Source: Rhodococcus globerulus NBRC 14531
Lineage (GTDB): Bacteria; Actinomycetota; Actinomycetes; Mycobacteriales; Mycobacteriaceae
Reading direction: 5' to 3'
NCBI RefSeq assembly: GCF_001894805.1
Contig: NZ_BCWX01000005.1
Span: 372,001 to 436,000, forward strand
Length of the DNA: 64,000 nt
The translations under genes and the position numbers were made by a program. A model generated the notes under the pieces. The model searched no databases. It saw only the letters and a list, made by a program, of their open reading frames with translations, and was not told where the DNA came from. This document shows positions 54,072 to 63,391 of the stretch, one piece after another (positions within the stretch are counted from its first letter, which is position 1; each line of letters begins with the position of its first letter).

Positions 54072-54995
54072 ATGACGACTCGCGACGCGAAAAACTACCG
54101 CCGCCTGGGGATTGTTGCTCTGGCGGCAGTGTTCCTCGTTGGATGCTCTGCGGTGAACTCCGCCGACGATGACCGCCCGGTAGTACTGACGACGTTCACC
54201 GTCCTCTCGGACATCGCGCAGAACGTCGCGGGCGACAATCTTCGCGTCGAGTCGATCACCAAGGCCGGAGCCGAGATCCACGGATACGAACCGACTCCCG
54301 GTGACATTCGTCGTGCCAACGAGGCCGATTTGATCCTCGACAACGGCATGAATCTCGAAGCGTGGTTCGCCAAGTTCGTCGACGGCCTCGACGTGCCGCA
54401 CGTCGTGGTGAGTGAGGGCGTCGAGGGTATTCCCATCGCTGGTGACGCCTATGCGGGCAAGCCCAATCCGCATGCGTGGATGTCGCCGTTGAACACACAG
54501 ATCTACGTCGACAACATGGTGGCCGCGTTCAGCGATCTTGATCCGGATAATGCAGCAGCATTTGCCGAGAACGGGGCGAAGTACAAGGCGGAACTCCAAT
54601 CGGTGCAGGATCGGCTGGTCAGCGGCCTGGCAACGCTGCCTGCCGGTCAACGCGCGCTGGTGAGCTGTGAGGGTGCGTTCTCCTACCTCACCCGAGATGC
54701 CGGGCTCAGTGAGGCGTACATCTGGCCCGTCAACGCCGAGCAGCAAGCCACCCCGCAACAGATCATTGCGGCCATCGACTTCGTCCGGGCCAACGCCGTT
54801 CCCGCGGTGTTCTGCGAGTCGACGGTCTCGGATGCCCCGATGCAGCAGGTTGTCGGCGCAACGGGAGCGAAATTCGGTGGCACTCTGTACGTCGACTCGT
54901 TGTCCGAAGCAGACGGCCCCGTGCCCACGTACCTGGACATGATTCGTCACGACACCGACGTCATCCTCGGCGGACTCACCGGAGGGACATCATGA
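54072..54995 (+). CDS. Metal ABC transporter substrate-binding lipoprotein
   Basis: A 307-residue cluster A-I (ZnuA/MntC/PsaA-type) binding protein. Signal peptide with lipobox LVGC (Cys25), so it is lipid-anchored outside the membrane. The metal ligands of PsaA-type proteins are present: His70 (IHGYEP), His134 (NPHAWM), Glu200 (CEGAFS) and Asp275 (YVDSLS). The His-His-Glu-Asp set favours Mn2+ (or Fe) over Zn2+, and there is no His-rich loop. The stop overlaps the ATPase gene by four bases. Confidence 0.93.
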   Translation: MTTRDAKNYRRLGIVALAAVFLVGCSAVNSADDDRPVVLTTFTVLSDIAQNVAGDNLRVESITKAGAEIHGYEPTPGDIRRANEADLILDNGMNLEAWFAKFVDGLDVPHVVVSEGVEGIPIAGDAYAGKPNPHAWMSPLNTQIYVDNMVAAFSDLDPDNAAAFAENGAKYKAELQSVQDRLVSGLATLPAGQRALVSCEGAFSYLTRDAGLSEAYIWPVNAEQQATPQQIIAAIDFVRANAVPAVFCESTVSDAPMQQVVGATGAKFGGTLYVDSLSEADGPVPTYLDMIRHDTDVILGGLTGGTS

Positions 54996-55723
54996 GCGAA
55001 GCGATCCGCGTCGAGAACGTCAGCGTCCACTACGGCGACGTGCATGCGCTCGAGCACGTCGACCTGACGCTGAACTCGGGCAGCGTGTGCGGCCTGATCG
55101 GGATGAACGGCTCGGGAAAGTCGACGTTGTTCAAGGTGATCATGGGAATGATCAAGCCGGACAGCGGGTCTGTGCGTATCGCCGGCATCGAGGCGGTGGT
55201 GGCCCGCAAGAAGGGGTACGTCGGATACGTTCCGCAGAGCGAGGACGTCGACTGGAGTTTTCCGATCAGTGTTCGCGACGTGGTGATGATGGGCCGGTAC
55301 GGGCACATGGGGTTCACCCGGCGTCCACGACGCGCTGATCGAGATGCTGTTGCCCATGCTCTGGAGCGAGTGCAACTGACAGAATTCGCGGACCGCCAGA
55401 TCGGGCAGCTGTCCGGTGGTCAGAAGAAGCGCGCGTTTGTTGCGCGCGGCATTGCGCAGGACGCGTCGATCCTGTTGCTCGACGAGCCTTTTGCGGGCGT
55501 CGACAAGCGTTCCGAGGCAACTATTTCCACACTTCTTCGGGAATTGGCGGCCGACGGACGGTCGATTCTGGTCTCGACGCATGACCTCCACGCGGTTCCG
55601 AAACTGTGTGACGAAGCGGTACTTCTCATGCGGAAGGTACTGGTCCATTCCGACCCCGATACCGTGCTTCGGCCGGAGAACCTTGCCCTCGCCTTCGGCC
55701 TCGACGTGATGGACAGGACCTGA
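54992..55723 (+). CDS. Metal ABC transporter ATPase
   Basis: A 243-residue ABC ATPase. Walker A is GMNGSGKST near residue 38, the signature LSGGQKKR near residue 139, and Walker B ILLLDEPFAGVD near residue 159. It powers uptake with the permease and binding lipoprotein of this operon. Overlaps the binding-protein gene, with the permease gene three bases later. Confidence 0.95.
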   Translation: MSEAIRVENVSVHYGDVHALEHVDLTLNSGSVCGLIGMNGSGKSTLFKVIMGMIKPDSGSVRIAGIEAVVARKKGYVGYVPQSEDVDWSFPISVRDVVMMGRYGHMGFTRRPRRADRDAVAHALERVQLTEFADRQIGQLSGGQKKRAFVARGIAQDASILLLDEPFAGVDKRSEATISTLLRELAADGRSILVSTHDLHAVPKLCDEAVLLMRKVLVHSDPDTVLRPENLALAFGLDVMDRT

Positions 55724-55726
55724 TCG

Positions 55727-56659
55727 ATGAACATCGTGGAACTACTTCTCGATCCGCTCGAATACGGATTCATGGTGCGCGCCTTGACTGTTGCCGTGGT
55801 CGCCGCGGTGGTGTGCGGCGTGCTCAGCTGCTGGTTGGTGCTCATCGGGTGGTCGCTCATGGGTGATGCCGTGTCCCACGCTGTCCTGCCGGGAGTGGTG
55901 CTGGCTTACGTCGTCGGAGCACCGTTTGCTATCGGCGCTCTGATCTTCGGGCTGATCGCCGTCGCGTTGATCGGATTGATACGCAACACGAGTCGCGTCA
56001 AGGAGGACGCCGCGATCGGGATCGTCTTCACCACACTCTTTGCCTTCGGGTTGGTGTTGATCTCGGTCACGCCGAGCCAGACCGACCTCAATCACATCAT
56101 CTTCGGTAACTTGCTCGGCGTGAGTTCGTCGGATCTTCTGCAGGTGGCAGTGCTCGGTGCTGTGGCCCTTGGCGTACTACTGGTCAAGCGCCGCGATCTC
56201 ACGCTGTTTGCCTTCGATCCCGTCCACGCCAACGCAATCGGGCTCTCCCCCAAGCGGCTCAGTGCGTTGCTGTTGGGAGTTCTCGCGCTCACCGCCGTGG
56301 TCGCGCTGCAGGCCGTCGGGGTCGTGCTGGTGGTTGCCATGCTGATCATTCCCGGTGCAACGGCTTACCTTCTGACCGACAGGTTTTCGCGGATGTTGAT
56401 GATCGCGCCCGCCATATCGGCAGCGTGCGCGATCACCGGCATCTACATCAGTTACTACCTCGACACCGCGTCCGGCGGCATGGTGGTGATGACGCAAGGG
56501 ATCGTCTTCACTCTGGTCTATCTGTTCAGCCCCAGCCACGGGGTTCTGGCCAAGTGGATTGTGCAGCGGCGCAGACGATCGCTCAGTGCGCCTGCAGGCG
56601 CCCGTCAATCATCTCCAGAACTCGATCGCAGTGACGAAGCACTTCGTGATCGTGGGTGA
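55727..56659 (+). CDS. Metal ABC transporter permease
   Basis: A 310-residue permease with 8-9 hydrophobic segments of the ZnuB/MntB/TroC family. The conserved region GWSLMGDAVSHAVLPGVVLAY lies near residue 42. The hydrophilic C-terminal ~30 residues (DRSDEALRDRG) overlap the 3' end of the convergent ATPase gene by 77 bases. Third gene of the Mn importer operon. Confidence 0.93.
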   Translation: MNIVELLLDPLEYGFMVRALTVAVVAAVVCGVLSCWLVLIGWSLMGDAVSHAVLPGVVLAYVVGAPFAIGALIFGLIAVALIGLIRNTSRVKEDAAIGIVFTTLFAFGLVLISVTPSQTDLNHIIFGNLLGVSSSDLLQVAVLGAVALGVLLVKRRDLTLFAFDPVHANAIGLSPKRLSALLLGVLALTAVVALQAVGVVLVVAMLIIPGATAYLLTDRFSRMLMIAPAISAACAITGIYISYYLDTASGGMVVMTQGIVFTLVYLFSPSHGVLAKWIVQRRRRSLSAPAGARQSSPELDRSDEALRDRG

Positions 56660-57266
56660 CCATGACGGTGGCGACGCCGCTCGAGTGAGTTTCGCGGGCA
56701 AGTAGTTCGACGATGTCGTGGCTGCGTTGCCGGTCGAGCGCTGCGGTGGGCTCGTCCACCAGCAGTACGGAAGGATCGCTGATCAGAGCGCGCGCAATGC
56801 CCACTCGTTGACGCTCACCACCGGACAGTTGACCCGGTCGTCTGCTGGCGCGGTGGGTCATCCCGACGGCCTCGAGCAATTCTGCCGGCGTTTTCGATCC
56901 CTTTCGGCCGGTGATCTTCTCGACCAGACGTAACTGATCGGTCGCGCTCAACGCCGGAATGAGATTGCCGGACTGGAACACGAATCCGATGTTGTCGCGA
57001 CGAAACTCGGCCAGTTTCTTCTTGGACAGGCCGGTAATGGTGGTGCCGTTCACGGTCACGGTGCCGCCCGTCGGGGTTGTCAGTCCACCGGCAACGGCAA
57101 GCAGACTGGATTTTCCGGCACCGGACGGGCCGACGACGGCTACGATCTCGCCGGGCAACACACTCAGGTCGACATTGTCGAGTGCGGTGACGTTGTTGTC
57201 GCCGTCGCCGAAACAGAGCTGCGCCGCAGCAAGATTCAATCCGAGCGTGGTAGTTGTAACGGTCAT
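56583..57266 (-). CDS. ABC transporter ATPase (MacB/LolD-like)
   Basis: A 227-residue ABC ATPase. Walker A GPSGAGKSS near residue 45, signature LSGGERQR near residue 146, Walker B VLLVDEPTAALD near residue 165. It belongs to the MacB/LolD group that works with FtsX-like permeases in export or envelope stress. It overlaps the permease gene by four bases (ATGA) and follows it. The 3' end overlaps the Mn permease gene on the other strand. Confidence 0.93.
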   Translation of the reverse strand: MTVTTTTLGLNLAAAQLCFGDGDNNVTALDNVDLSVLPGEIVAVVGPSGAGKSSLLAVAGGLTTPTGGTVTVNGTTITGLSKKKLAEFRRDNIGFVFQSGNLIPALSATDQLRLVEKITGRKGSKTPAELLEAVGMTHRASRRPGQLSGGERQRVGIARALISDPSVLLVDEPTAALDRQRSHDIVELLARETHSSGVATVMVTHDHEVLRHCDRVLEMIDGRLQAH

Positions 57267-58393
57267 CGGTTTTCTCCTAGCGCGGCAAGGGGGTCCACAG
57301 ACGAGATGCGGGCGATGGCAACAACGGCTCCGGCAAGACCGAGGACGGTGAGCAGTGCTGCACCGCTGACGACGGGGCCCGCCTCGAGAGCAAACGGCAT
57401 CCCGGATCCGGTGAGCAGGCTACCGAGACCCAAACCTACGGCCACACCGGTCAATACGGATGCAACGAGGACGATCACAGCCTGCATCAGACCGTCGCGC
57501 AGCAGAAATCCGGTGGACGCTCCCATGGCGCGCATGACTGCGATTTCACGGCTGCGCTGCACCGTCCAGATGGTGAAGAACGCACCGACCACCAAGGCTG
57601 ATATTGCGTACAGGAAGGCCTTGATCATCGTCATCGTCATCATCTCGGCGCTGTAACCCGGTGAGGATTCGAAAGATTCAGTCAACGTCTTCGATGCGGT
57701 TCCGGCAGCAGCGTCGCCGGCACTCAGATCGGGAAGTACACCGTCGACGCCTTGGATGGCGATAACACTGCCCTCGTTGTAGGCGTCGGCGCGCGGTGCC
57801 TCACCGGCCTTGGTGCCGGCATGGATCTGTTGCCAGGTGCTCAGCGGAACATACGCAACGTCGACGTGGCCGAAAGTTCTTTGGTCACTGGTGAATCCGA
57901 CAACTGTTAGATCCGTTCCGAGGCGGTCGACGGTGACTGTATCGCCGAGATTCACACCCTCGTCGCGGGCGGTGTTGCTGACGATGACGGTGTTCTCGCC
58001 GCTCAGCGCGGTACCTTCTGCGGCCGCAGGTTCGAGGAACGAGCCAGGCTCGATCCCGAAAAGTGTGAGGTCGACGGGGGTGCCGTTCTGGGTTTTTGCA
58101 TTCACGATCATGTTTCCGAACAGGGCTGCATTGGCTACGTCGGGACGCTCACGCCAGGCTTGGGCCTGCTCTTCGGTGACCACCGAACGGCTGAATGCGG
58201 AATCGGATTTGGTGCCTTCGGCAAAAGCAAAGGCTTGTGCCGGTGTGCGTTGCAGGCCCGATACGCCGTCGTTGACGAGGCCGGAAGACAGTCCGGCCAT
58301 GATCACCATCAGGATCGAGATGAGGGCGATCACGGCGCCCATCAGCAAAAATCGAGTTCGCGCGAACACGAGTTCGCGCACGGCCAGAAACAT
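57263..58393 (-). CDS. ABC transporter permease (FtsX/MacB-like)
   Basis: A 376-residue permease with the FtsX plan: a helix at the N-terminus (residues ~15-40), a large external domain (~45-235), and three helices at the C-terminus (~240-360). ATG 58393 has GGAGG just upstream; an earlier in-frame ATG lacks one. It is the first gene of a two-gene ABC exporter. The palindrome TTACGACA in its promoter region may be its operator. Confidence 0.9.
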   Translation of the reverse strand: MFLAVRELVFARTRFLLMGAVIALISILMVIMAGLSSGLVNDGVSGLQRTPAQAFAFAEGTKSDSAFSRSVVTEEQAQAWRERPDVANAALFGNMIVNAKTQNGTPVDLTLFGIEPGSFLEPAAAEGTALSGENTVIVSNTARDEGVNLGDTVTVDRLGTDLTVVGFTSDQRTFGHVDVAYVPLSTWQQIHAGTKAGEAPRADAYNEGSVIAIQGVDGVLPDLSAGDAAAGTASKTLTESFESSPGYSAEMMTMTMIKAFLYAISALVVGAFFTIWTVQRSREIAVMRAMGASTGFLLRDGLMQAVIVLVASVLTGVAVGLGLGSLLTGSGMPFALEAGPVVSGAALLTVLGLAGAVVAIARISSVDPLAALGENR

Positions 58394-58456
58394 GATGCCT
58401 CCGAAGTGTGTCGGCGACCTGGCCGACGGTTGTACGACAATTACGACGCTGTAGCT

Positions 58457-58477
58457 ATTACGACACTGTGTCGTAAT
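58457..58477. promoter_or_regulatory. ATTACGACA palindromic operator
   Basis: ATTACGACA and TGTCGTAAT form a perfect 9-base inverted repeat with a 3-base spacer. It lies 64 bases before the ABC permease start. A half-site (ATTACGACG) is nearby at about 58440-58448, so a dimeric regulator with two sites is likely. The regulator is not in this window. Confidence 0.62.
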
Positions 58478-58481
58478 CATA

Positions 58482-58518
58482 CCGACGCCCTGTCGGGAAC
58501 ATGTCGACAGGGTGTCGG
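58482..58518 (-). terminator. Hairpin downstream of the PPOX-cyclase gene
   Basis: A 14-base inverted repeat with one mismatch (CCGACGCCCTGTCG paired with CGACAGGGTGTCGG, loop 9) starts about 20 bases past the gene's stop. No T-run follows. Confidence 0.45.
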
Positions 58519-58536
58519 TAAGTGTCGTTATCTACG

Positions 58537-59661
58537 TCAGATCAGCGCATACACCGTCGCCGGCGACCCGGAACCGCCACGATTGACAGTGCCTCCCACA
58601 AGCACATGCGCACCCGTGGTGGGGAGGGCACTCAGGTTGGCAAGATTCTCCAGACTGATGCGATGGGCGCCGTACAGCAGGGTGGAGACGGCGTAGCTGT
58701 CGTCGCTCCCGGCGTCGGGTCCGAAGGTGTCGGTACCCAGGGCGCCTCGTCGGCCCAACCGTCCGGAATCGAGGAGCCACCGAACTGCGTCGACGCCGAA
58801 GCCCGGCTGATGAATACCGGAGGCGTCGATGTTCGCGTACAGATCTGTGCCCCAACGGGATTCCCAGCCGGTCCACAAGATCACCGCAGCGCCGTCCGGT
58901 ATCCGCCCGTGCCTCGATTCCCAGTCGACCAGATCGTCGACCCTGAGAATGTAGTCGGAATTCAGGGCAGACTTCTCCCGGATGTCGATTTTCACTGCGG
59001 GTAAGTACAGGTCGGCAGGATCCAATTGATCCGCGGTCAGGCCGCCGAGTTCAAAATGTGCCGGTGCGCCCCAATGGGTTCCGGTGTGTTCACCCTGCTT
59101 GACGTACTGCAGGTAATAGCCGTCAGCTTCGACGGTGGTGGCCGTCTCGAGGGCGAACTCCGGGTCGCCGGGAAAGATCGGCGTGGATGCGGGGTCGTTG
59201 ACATGTGAGAGCGAGACGATGCGATGCGGTGTGCCAAAGCTGTTGCTTTGCAGCGATTCCCACGAAGACCAGCGGACATTGCGTACCGCGATCACCTGCC
59301 CGTTCGGGCGGGTGTCAACGTATTGAGGATATTTCGAAGCCAGGGCGTCGATCGCGCTCTCCGCCTCGTCGGTTCCCGGCTCCAGAATTTCGGCATCACC
59401 GTCCGCCCGTACCCACCACAGCTGCGACCAGTCGTCGTCGTAGCGATCGACCAGCAGGCTGACGTGGCCCGTCGCGGCTATGTTCTTCAGCCGGCGAAGT
59501 GCGGTTGTGGTTTTCGGTTTGTGGTCGACACACGAGTAGACGGTGTTGCCGACAACAACAAACACGAGCGGCACGATGTGGGGAACACTGTTGGTATCGG
59601 CGGTCGCCAGTCGTGCTACTCGTGCTGTGGAGAATCGTGCTTTCGGATCGTCCATATCCAC
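58537..59661 (-). CDS. PPOX-class oxidoreductase fused to cyclase-family protein
   Basis: A 374-residue two-domain protein. Residues ~1-135 match PPOX-class, F420-dependent-type flavin proteins (FSTARVARLATADTNSVPHI, YVDTRPNGQVIAVRNVRW). Residues ~145-374 match the cyclase/kynurenine formamidase-like family PF04199, with GEHTGTHWGAPAHF near residue 190 in place of the usual HxGTHxDxPxH (the Asp is Gly). The two families are normally separate genes. ATG at 59661. No obvious partner or pathway is seen nearby. Confidence 0.82.
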   Translation of the reverse strand: MDMDDPKARFSTARVARLATADTNSVPHIVPLVFVVVGNTVYSCVDHKPKTTTALRRLKNIAATGHVSLLVDRYDDDWSQLWWVRADGDAEILEPGTDEAESAIDALASKYPQYVDTRPNGQVIAVRNVRWSSWESLQSNSFGTPHRIVSLSHVNDPASTPIFPGDPEFALETATTVEADGYYLQYVKQGEHTGTHWGAPAHFELGGLTADQLDPADLYLPAVKIDIREKSALNSDYILRVDDLVDWESRHGRIPDGAAVILWTGWESRWGTDLYANIDASGIHQPGFGVDAVRWLLDSGRLGRRGALGTDTFGPDAGSDDSYAVSTLLYGAHRISLENLANLSALPTTGAHVLVGGTVNRGGSGSPATVYALI

Positions 59662-59715
59662 AGCGTAAGTGGATCAGGGGTTGCCGCGAGCGCCTGCTGA
59701 CGGAACAGTGGACCC

Positions 59716-60717
59716 ATGGAACCGGATGAAGCGCTTCGGGAGATCGCCTACTGGCTCGAACGATCGCGGGCCGAGACGCACCGAGTGAAGGCCTACCGGC
59801 GTGCCGCTGAGGTCTTCGCAGGGCTGTCGGACGACGAGAAGGAATCGCGTCGCAAAGCCGACAGTTGGAAAGCCCTCACCGGCATCGGACCCAAAACAGC
59901 GACGATCATTGCCCAGTCGTACGACGGTGTTCCCGAGTACCTCGCCGAGTTGCGGGGACAGGCGCAACCTATCGGCGACGGCCCGCTGCGGCAGGCTTTG
60001 CGCGGCGATCTGCACACGCACTCCGATTGGTCCGACGGCGGCAGCCCCATCGAGGAAATGATGCGACGGGCTGCCGCGTTGGGCCATGACTACTGCGCGC
60101 TCACCGACCACTCACCGCGTCTGACCGTCGCCAACGGGCTGTCCGCGGATCGCCTGCGAGCTCAACTCGACGTCATTGCCGCATTGAATGCGGAACTGGC
60201 CCCGTTCCGGATCCTTACAGGTATCGAGGTCGACATCCTCGAAGACGGTTCCCTCGATCAGGACCCGGATCTGCTCGACGAACTCGACATCGTGGTGGCG
60301 AGTGTGCATTCCAAACTGCGATCCGAACGCGAGGCCATGACTCGCAGAATGCTTGCCGCGGTGCGTAATCCGCGGGTAGACATTCTCGGCCACTGCACCG
60401 GCCGGCTTGTCGAGGGTGGTCGCGGTACTCGTCCCGAATCGCAGTTCGACGCCGAGAAAGTGTTCGAGGCCTGCCGCGAATCCGGTACTGCTGTGGAGAT
60501 CAATTCCCGGCCCGAACGTCGTGATCCGCCGTCGCGGTTGATCGAGTTGGCCCTCGATCTCGACTGCATGTTCTCCATCGACACCGACGCTCATGCTCCC
60601 GGCCAATTGGCATGGCAGGGCTACGGGTGCGAGCGCGCCGAAAAGTGCGGCGTCGACGCCGATCGGGTGATCAACACGTGGACGGCCGACGCGCTCCTCG
60701 AATGGGCTGGCAACTGA
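59716..60717 (+). CDS. PHP-domain phosphoesterase with N-terminal helix-hairpin-helix
   Basis: A 333-residue protein. Residues ~1-85 resemble the DNA polymerase X N-terminal helical region with a helix-hairpin-helix (LTGIGPKTATIIAQ near residue 54). The rest is a PHP domain with DLHTHSDWSDG near residue 98, LTDHSPR, GIEVDIL, SVHSKL, GHCTGR, and DTDAHAP, which bind metals. It is like the C-terminal half of PolX without the polymerase core. Likely a DNA or nucleotide phosphoesterase. ATG at 59716. Confidence 0.88.
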   Translation: MEPDEALREIAYWLERSRAETHRVKAYRRAAEVFAGLSDDEKESRRKADSWKALTGIGPKTATIIAQSYDGVPEYLAELRGQAQPIGDGPLRQALRGDLHTHSDWSDGGSPIEEMMRRAAALGHDYCALTDHSPRLTVANGLSADRLRAQLDVIAALNAELAPFRILTGIEVDILEDGSLDQDPDLLDELDIVVASVHSKLRSEREAMTRRMLAAVRNPRVDILGHCTGRLVEGGRGTRPESQFDAEKVFEACRESGTAVEINSRPERRDPPSRLIELALDLDCMFSIDTDAHAPGQLAWQGYGCERAEKCGVDADRVINTWTADALLEWAGN

Positions 60718-60805
60718 GAGGGCTGGAAGGCAGCGGTGGTCCGCTGCGACCGCGCCGAAGACCGAGGGCTCTTACTGCTTTCCATGTTGATTACGACGGC
60801 TGATC

Positions 60806-61519
60806 TCAATCAACTCGGGTCAGGTAGCGGTGGCCGATAAATGAAACGGCGATAGTGATGCACGCAGCGATCAACAACGCGAGCGCAACGTGCAGCAACA
60901 GAAGTAGTGCTCCGACAATTGCGCCGACGAAAATGGTGACGATCGCGCCGACGCGCCGATTCCACAACGCGGATCCCGTTCCGAAGAACGTCTCACTTGC
61001 AAGCGAGGTCAGGGTCGAAGTGACCACGACCGTGGTCATATCCTTGACCGCGAGAGCCCTTGCTACCGCTGCCTGCTCGCCCATGACCAGTGCAATAACC
61101 GCTGCGAAGACGATCTGTTGGACTGCCGACATGGTGTCGCCGACCACGAACATCGATACGGCTAAGCCGAGGAGAACTATTCCACCTGTCGCGAATAGTG
61201 CTGTGGTCCGTGTGTGCCATCCTGCAGGCGACCCGCGAAGCAGCAGCCCGCACGTACACGCCCCAAAGGTAAAGGCAATCAGTGCGATTGCTGGCCCCAG
61301 TACGGGAAGCTCGTCGGCGCCGGCAACGGCCATACCCAGTATGACGATGTTGCCGGTCATGTTGCCGGTGAACACCCGGTCGAGGCCGAGGTATCCGACC
61401 GCATCGACTAGTCCGGTCACGAAGGTCAGGGCCATCATCGTTGCAACGCCGATGCTTTCGTGGTTGAAACTTGCGCTTGCGGTGGTGCCATCGGTGTTTT
61501 GCTTGTACGAGATTGTCAT
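60806..61519 (-). CDS. DUF1275 (YoaK) family membrane protein
   Basis: A 237-residue membrane protein with six hydrophobic segments. The family motif near residue 35 is VDAVGYLGLDRVFTGNMTGN, followed by FTFGACTCGLLLRG. The function of the family is unknown. ATG 61519 has AGGAAACTTC upstream. It lies 63 bases after the large permease gene on the same strand. Confidence 0.9.
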   Translation of the reverse strand: MTISYKQNTDGTTASASFNHESIGVATMMALTFVTGLVDAVGYLGLDRVFTGNMTGNIVILGMAVAGADELPVLGPAIALIAFTFGACTCGLLLRGSPAGWHTRTTALFATGGIVLLGLAVSMFVVGDTMSAVQQIVFAAVIALVMGEQAAVARALAVKDMTTVVVTSTLTSLASETFFGTGSALWNRRVGAIVTIFVGAIVGALLLLLHVALALLIAACITIAVSFIGHRYLTRVD

Positions 61520-61582
61520 GAAGTTTCCTGAGAATACAGCTGAGACCGGGGAGTGTTGTCTCCCCGGCAACAGGAGACGGGT

Positions 61583-63178
61583 TCAGAATATGAGAACCGA
61601 AACAATGGTCATCAGCACGAGTCCTGAACAGACAGGGATGAAGCATTTACGGGCGAGATCGAGGACTGACACTCTGGCGAAACCTGCAACCGCGATAAGT
61701 GATGACCAGGCAACGAGAGTTCCCCCGCCAGACCAGATATTGCCCATCTGGCCGATTGCTGCGAGGGTTGCCGGATCCATTCCTACTGCCGGGCCGAGGG
61801 CTCCGGCCAATGACCCGGTAAGTGGCAGGCCGCTGAAGCCTGATCCTTCGAGTCCCGCGATCATTCCGATGATCAGGATCGCGAACGATGTGACAAACGG
61901 ATTCTGCGGTAGATGGGACTGGCCTGCATTCACGAGATCGAAGAGTAGCGTCGGGCCTGCTGTATCGGCTGGTAGAGCAAGTATCTGGGCAGAGAAGTCG
62001 CCGTTCCCGATGAAAAAGAATCCTGCGATGGGAAGCACTATCCCCATCGCCTTGAAGGCGAAAACGAGACCGTCGATCAGATGCTCGGAGGTCGTCTCGA
62101 AGAATCCTTGCTTGTCATTAGTGGCCGCGGCCGCGAACAGAATGAGCGCGGCGATACCACCGACCATGGCCGCGGCGTCGCCACCCTTGAGGTCCGGGAC
62201 GATGTCAGTGAATTTGCCGATGAGTAGGTACACAATGAATGCAAGGTAGGCGAGCGGCACCAGAACTGCGAATGTACGTGCGGCCCTGATGCTTTTGAAT
62301 ACGTGGTCGACGGTTGCCTTCATCGACGAGTCATCGGTGTCGACGCGTTCGGCCACCGACACACCGACATTCGCTCCGGCCGTCACCAGAACTTTCGACC
62401 CGCCCGCCGCTCCGGTACCAGGCAGGGTTCCGCTCGGTACCGGAGTGCCGCCGGCGGAGTCGCCGTCAGCCTGGGTCGAGCGGCCGTTCTCGTGCTCGGC
62501 TCGCGATTCCCATTCCGTGAGAAGTTCGGGCGATGGTGCTCGCATATTGCGGCGCTGCGTCAGCCACGTGATGATCAATGCGGTGAGTCCCACGATCAGT
62601 GACATGACAAGAGCGCGGTCGGCAACTACATCTGGATCGACACCGGCGGCAGTTGCGGACAGGCCAGGCGCAACCTTGATGATGTAATCGGCCGAGAGCG
62701 CCATTCCCTGCCCACAGATGGCGATCGACATACCGACTGCCATAGGCGAGAGACCCGCGCGGATCGCGACCGGAATCAAGACCGCCCCGATGAGCGGAAC
62801 CGCCGGTGTGGGCCAGAAGAACAGCGAGATCATGTACGTCACGGCGGCAAGAACGAGAAAACTACTTGTGCCACCGCGCATAACTTTCCGGAACGGCGCA
62901 ACCATGAGTCGATCGGCGCCCATCTGACGCAACGCTCCGAGCATCGCAGTTACCAGAGCGATGATCAGGAAGATGTTGAACAGTTCTTTGGCGGCGACGA
63001 GACTTGCGTTGAAGATTGATGCGAGTCCAGTGACAAGGCTGTCGGAAAAGACGAATGCAGTCAGAAATGTACCCAGTACCGCCGGCACGACTATGTTCTT
63101 TCTGAGCATCATTGTGGCCAGGATGACGAGTATGCCCGCGAGGTACACCCAGTGTGCGGCAGTTAGATTTACTTCCAC
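61583..63178 (-). CDS. Large multi-pass permease (IT/DcuC-GntP-like)
   Basis: A 531-residue membrane protein with about 12 hydrophobic segments, resembling the ion-transporter superfamily of carboxylate carriers (DcuC, GntP). Visible features are FFWPTPAVPLIGAVLIPVAI near residue 145 and GLEGSGFSGLPLTGSLAGAL near residue 465. A Ser/Gly-rich hydrophilic loop lies at ~225-305. GTG at 63178 has AAGGGG seven bases upstream and gives a short N-terminus; an ATG at 63256 would add 26 residues. Substrate unknown, perhaps an organic acid. Confidence 0.75.
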   Translation of the reverse strand: MEVNLTAAHWVYLAGILVILATMMLRKNIVVPAVLGTFLTAFVFSDSLVTGLASIFNASLVAAKELFNIFLIIALVTAMLGALRQMGADRLMVAPFRKVMRGGTSSFLVLAAVTYMISLFFWPTPAVPLIGAVLIPVAIRAGLSPMAVGMSIAICGQGMALSADYIIKVAPGLSATAAGVDPDVVADRALVMSLIVGLTALIITWLTQRRNMRAPSPELLTEWESRAEHENGRSTQADGDSAGGTPVPSGTLPGTGAAGGSKVLVTAGANVGVSVAERVDTDDSSMKATVDHVFKSIRAARTFAVLVPLAYLAFIVYLLIGKFTDIVPDLKGGDAAAMVGGIAALILFAAAATNDKQGFFETTSEHLIDGLVFAFKAMGIVLPIAGFFFIGNGDFSAQILALPADTAGPTLLFDLVNAGQSHLPQNPFVTSFAILIIGMIAGLEGSGFSGLPLTGSLAGALGPAVGMDPATLAAIGQMGNIWSGGGTLVAWSSLIAVAGFARVSVLDLARKCFIPVCSGLVLMTIVSVLIF

Positions 63179-63307
63179 GTTGCGCCCCTTATGAGTTCGT
63201 GCCAAAGTCGCGATAACTGATTGAGTGATAGTGCGCGGGGCGGTTTCCAGGGTCAACGGCTAGTCTGCACACTCGAGTCCGATCCTAGATGTGCAGGATG
63301 TCCCATA

Positions 63308-63365
63308 TTGCGCAAAACTGCGCGGCGATATGACCGTTGAGTTAAGAATTGTTGCGCGACTGCGC
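63308..63365. promoter_or_regulatory. Two TTGCGC...CTGCGC repeats between divergent transporters
   Basis: TTGCGCAAAACTGCGC (63308-63323) and TTGCGCGACTGCGC (63352-63365), 44 bases apart, share a motif and may be operator copies for the divergent permease and MFS genes. Confidence 0.5.
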
Positions 63366-63391
63366 TTTTCGATGACATTCTGGTCATAAAA

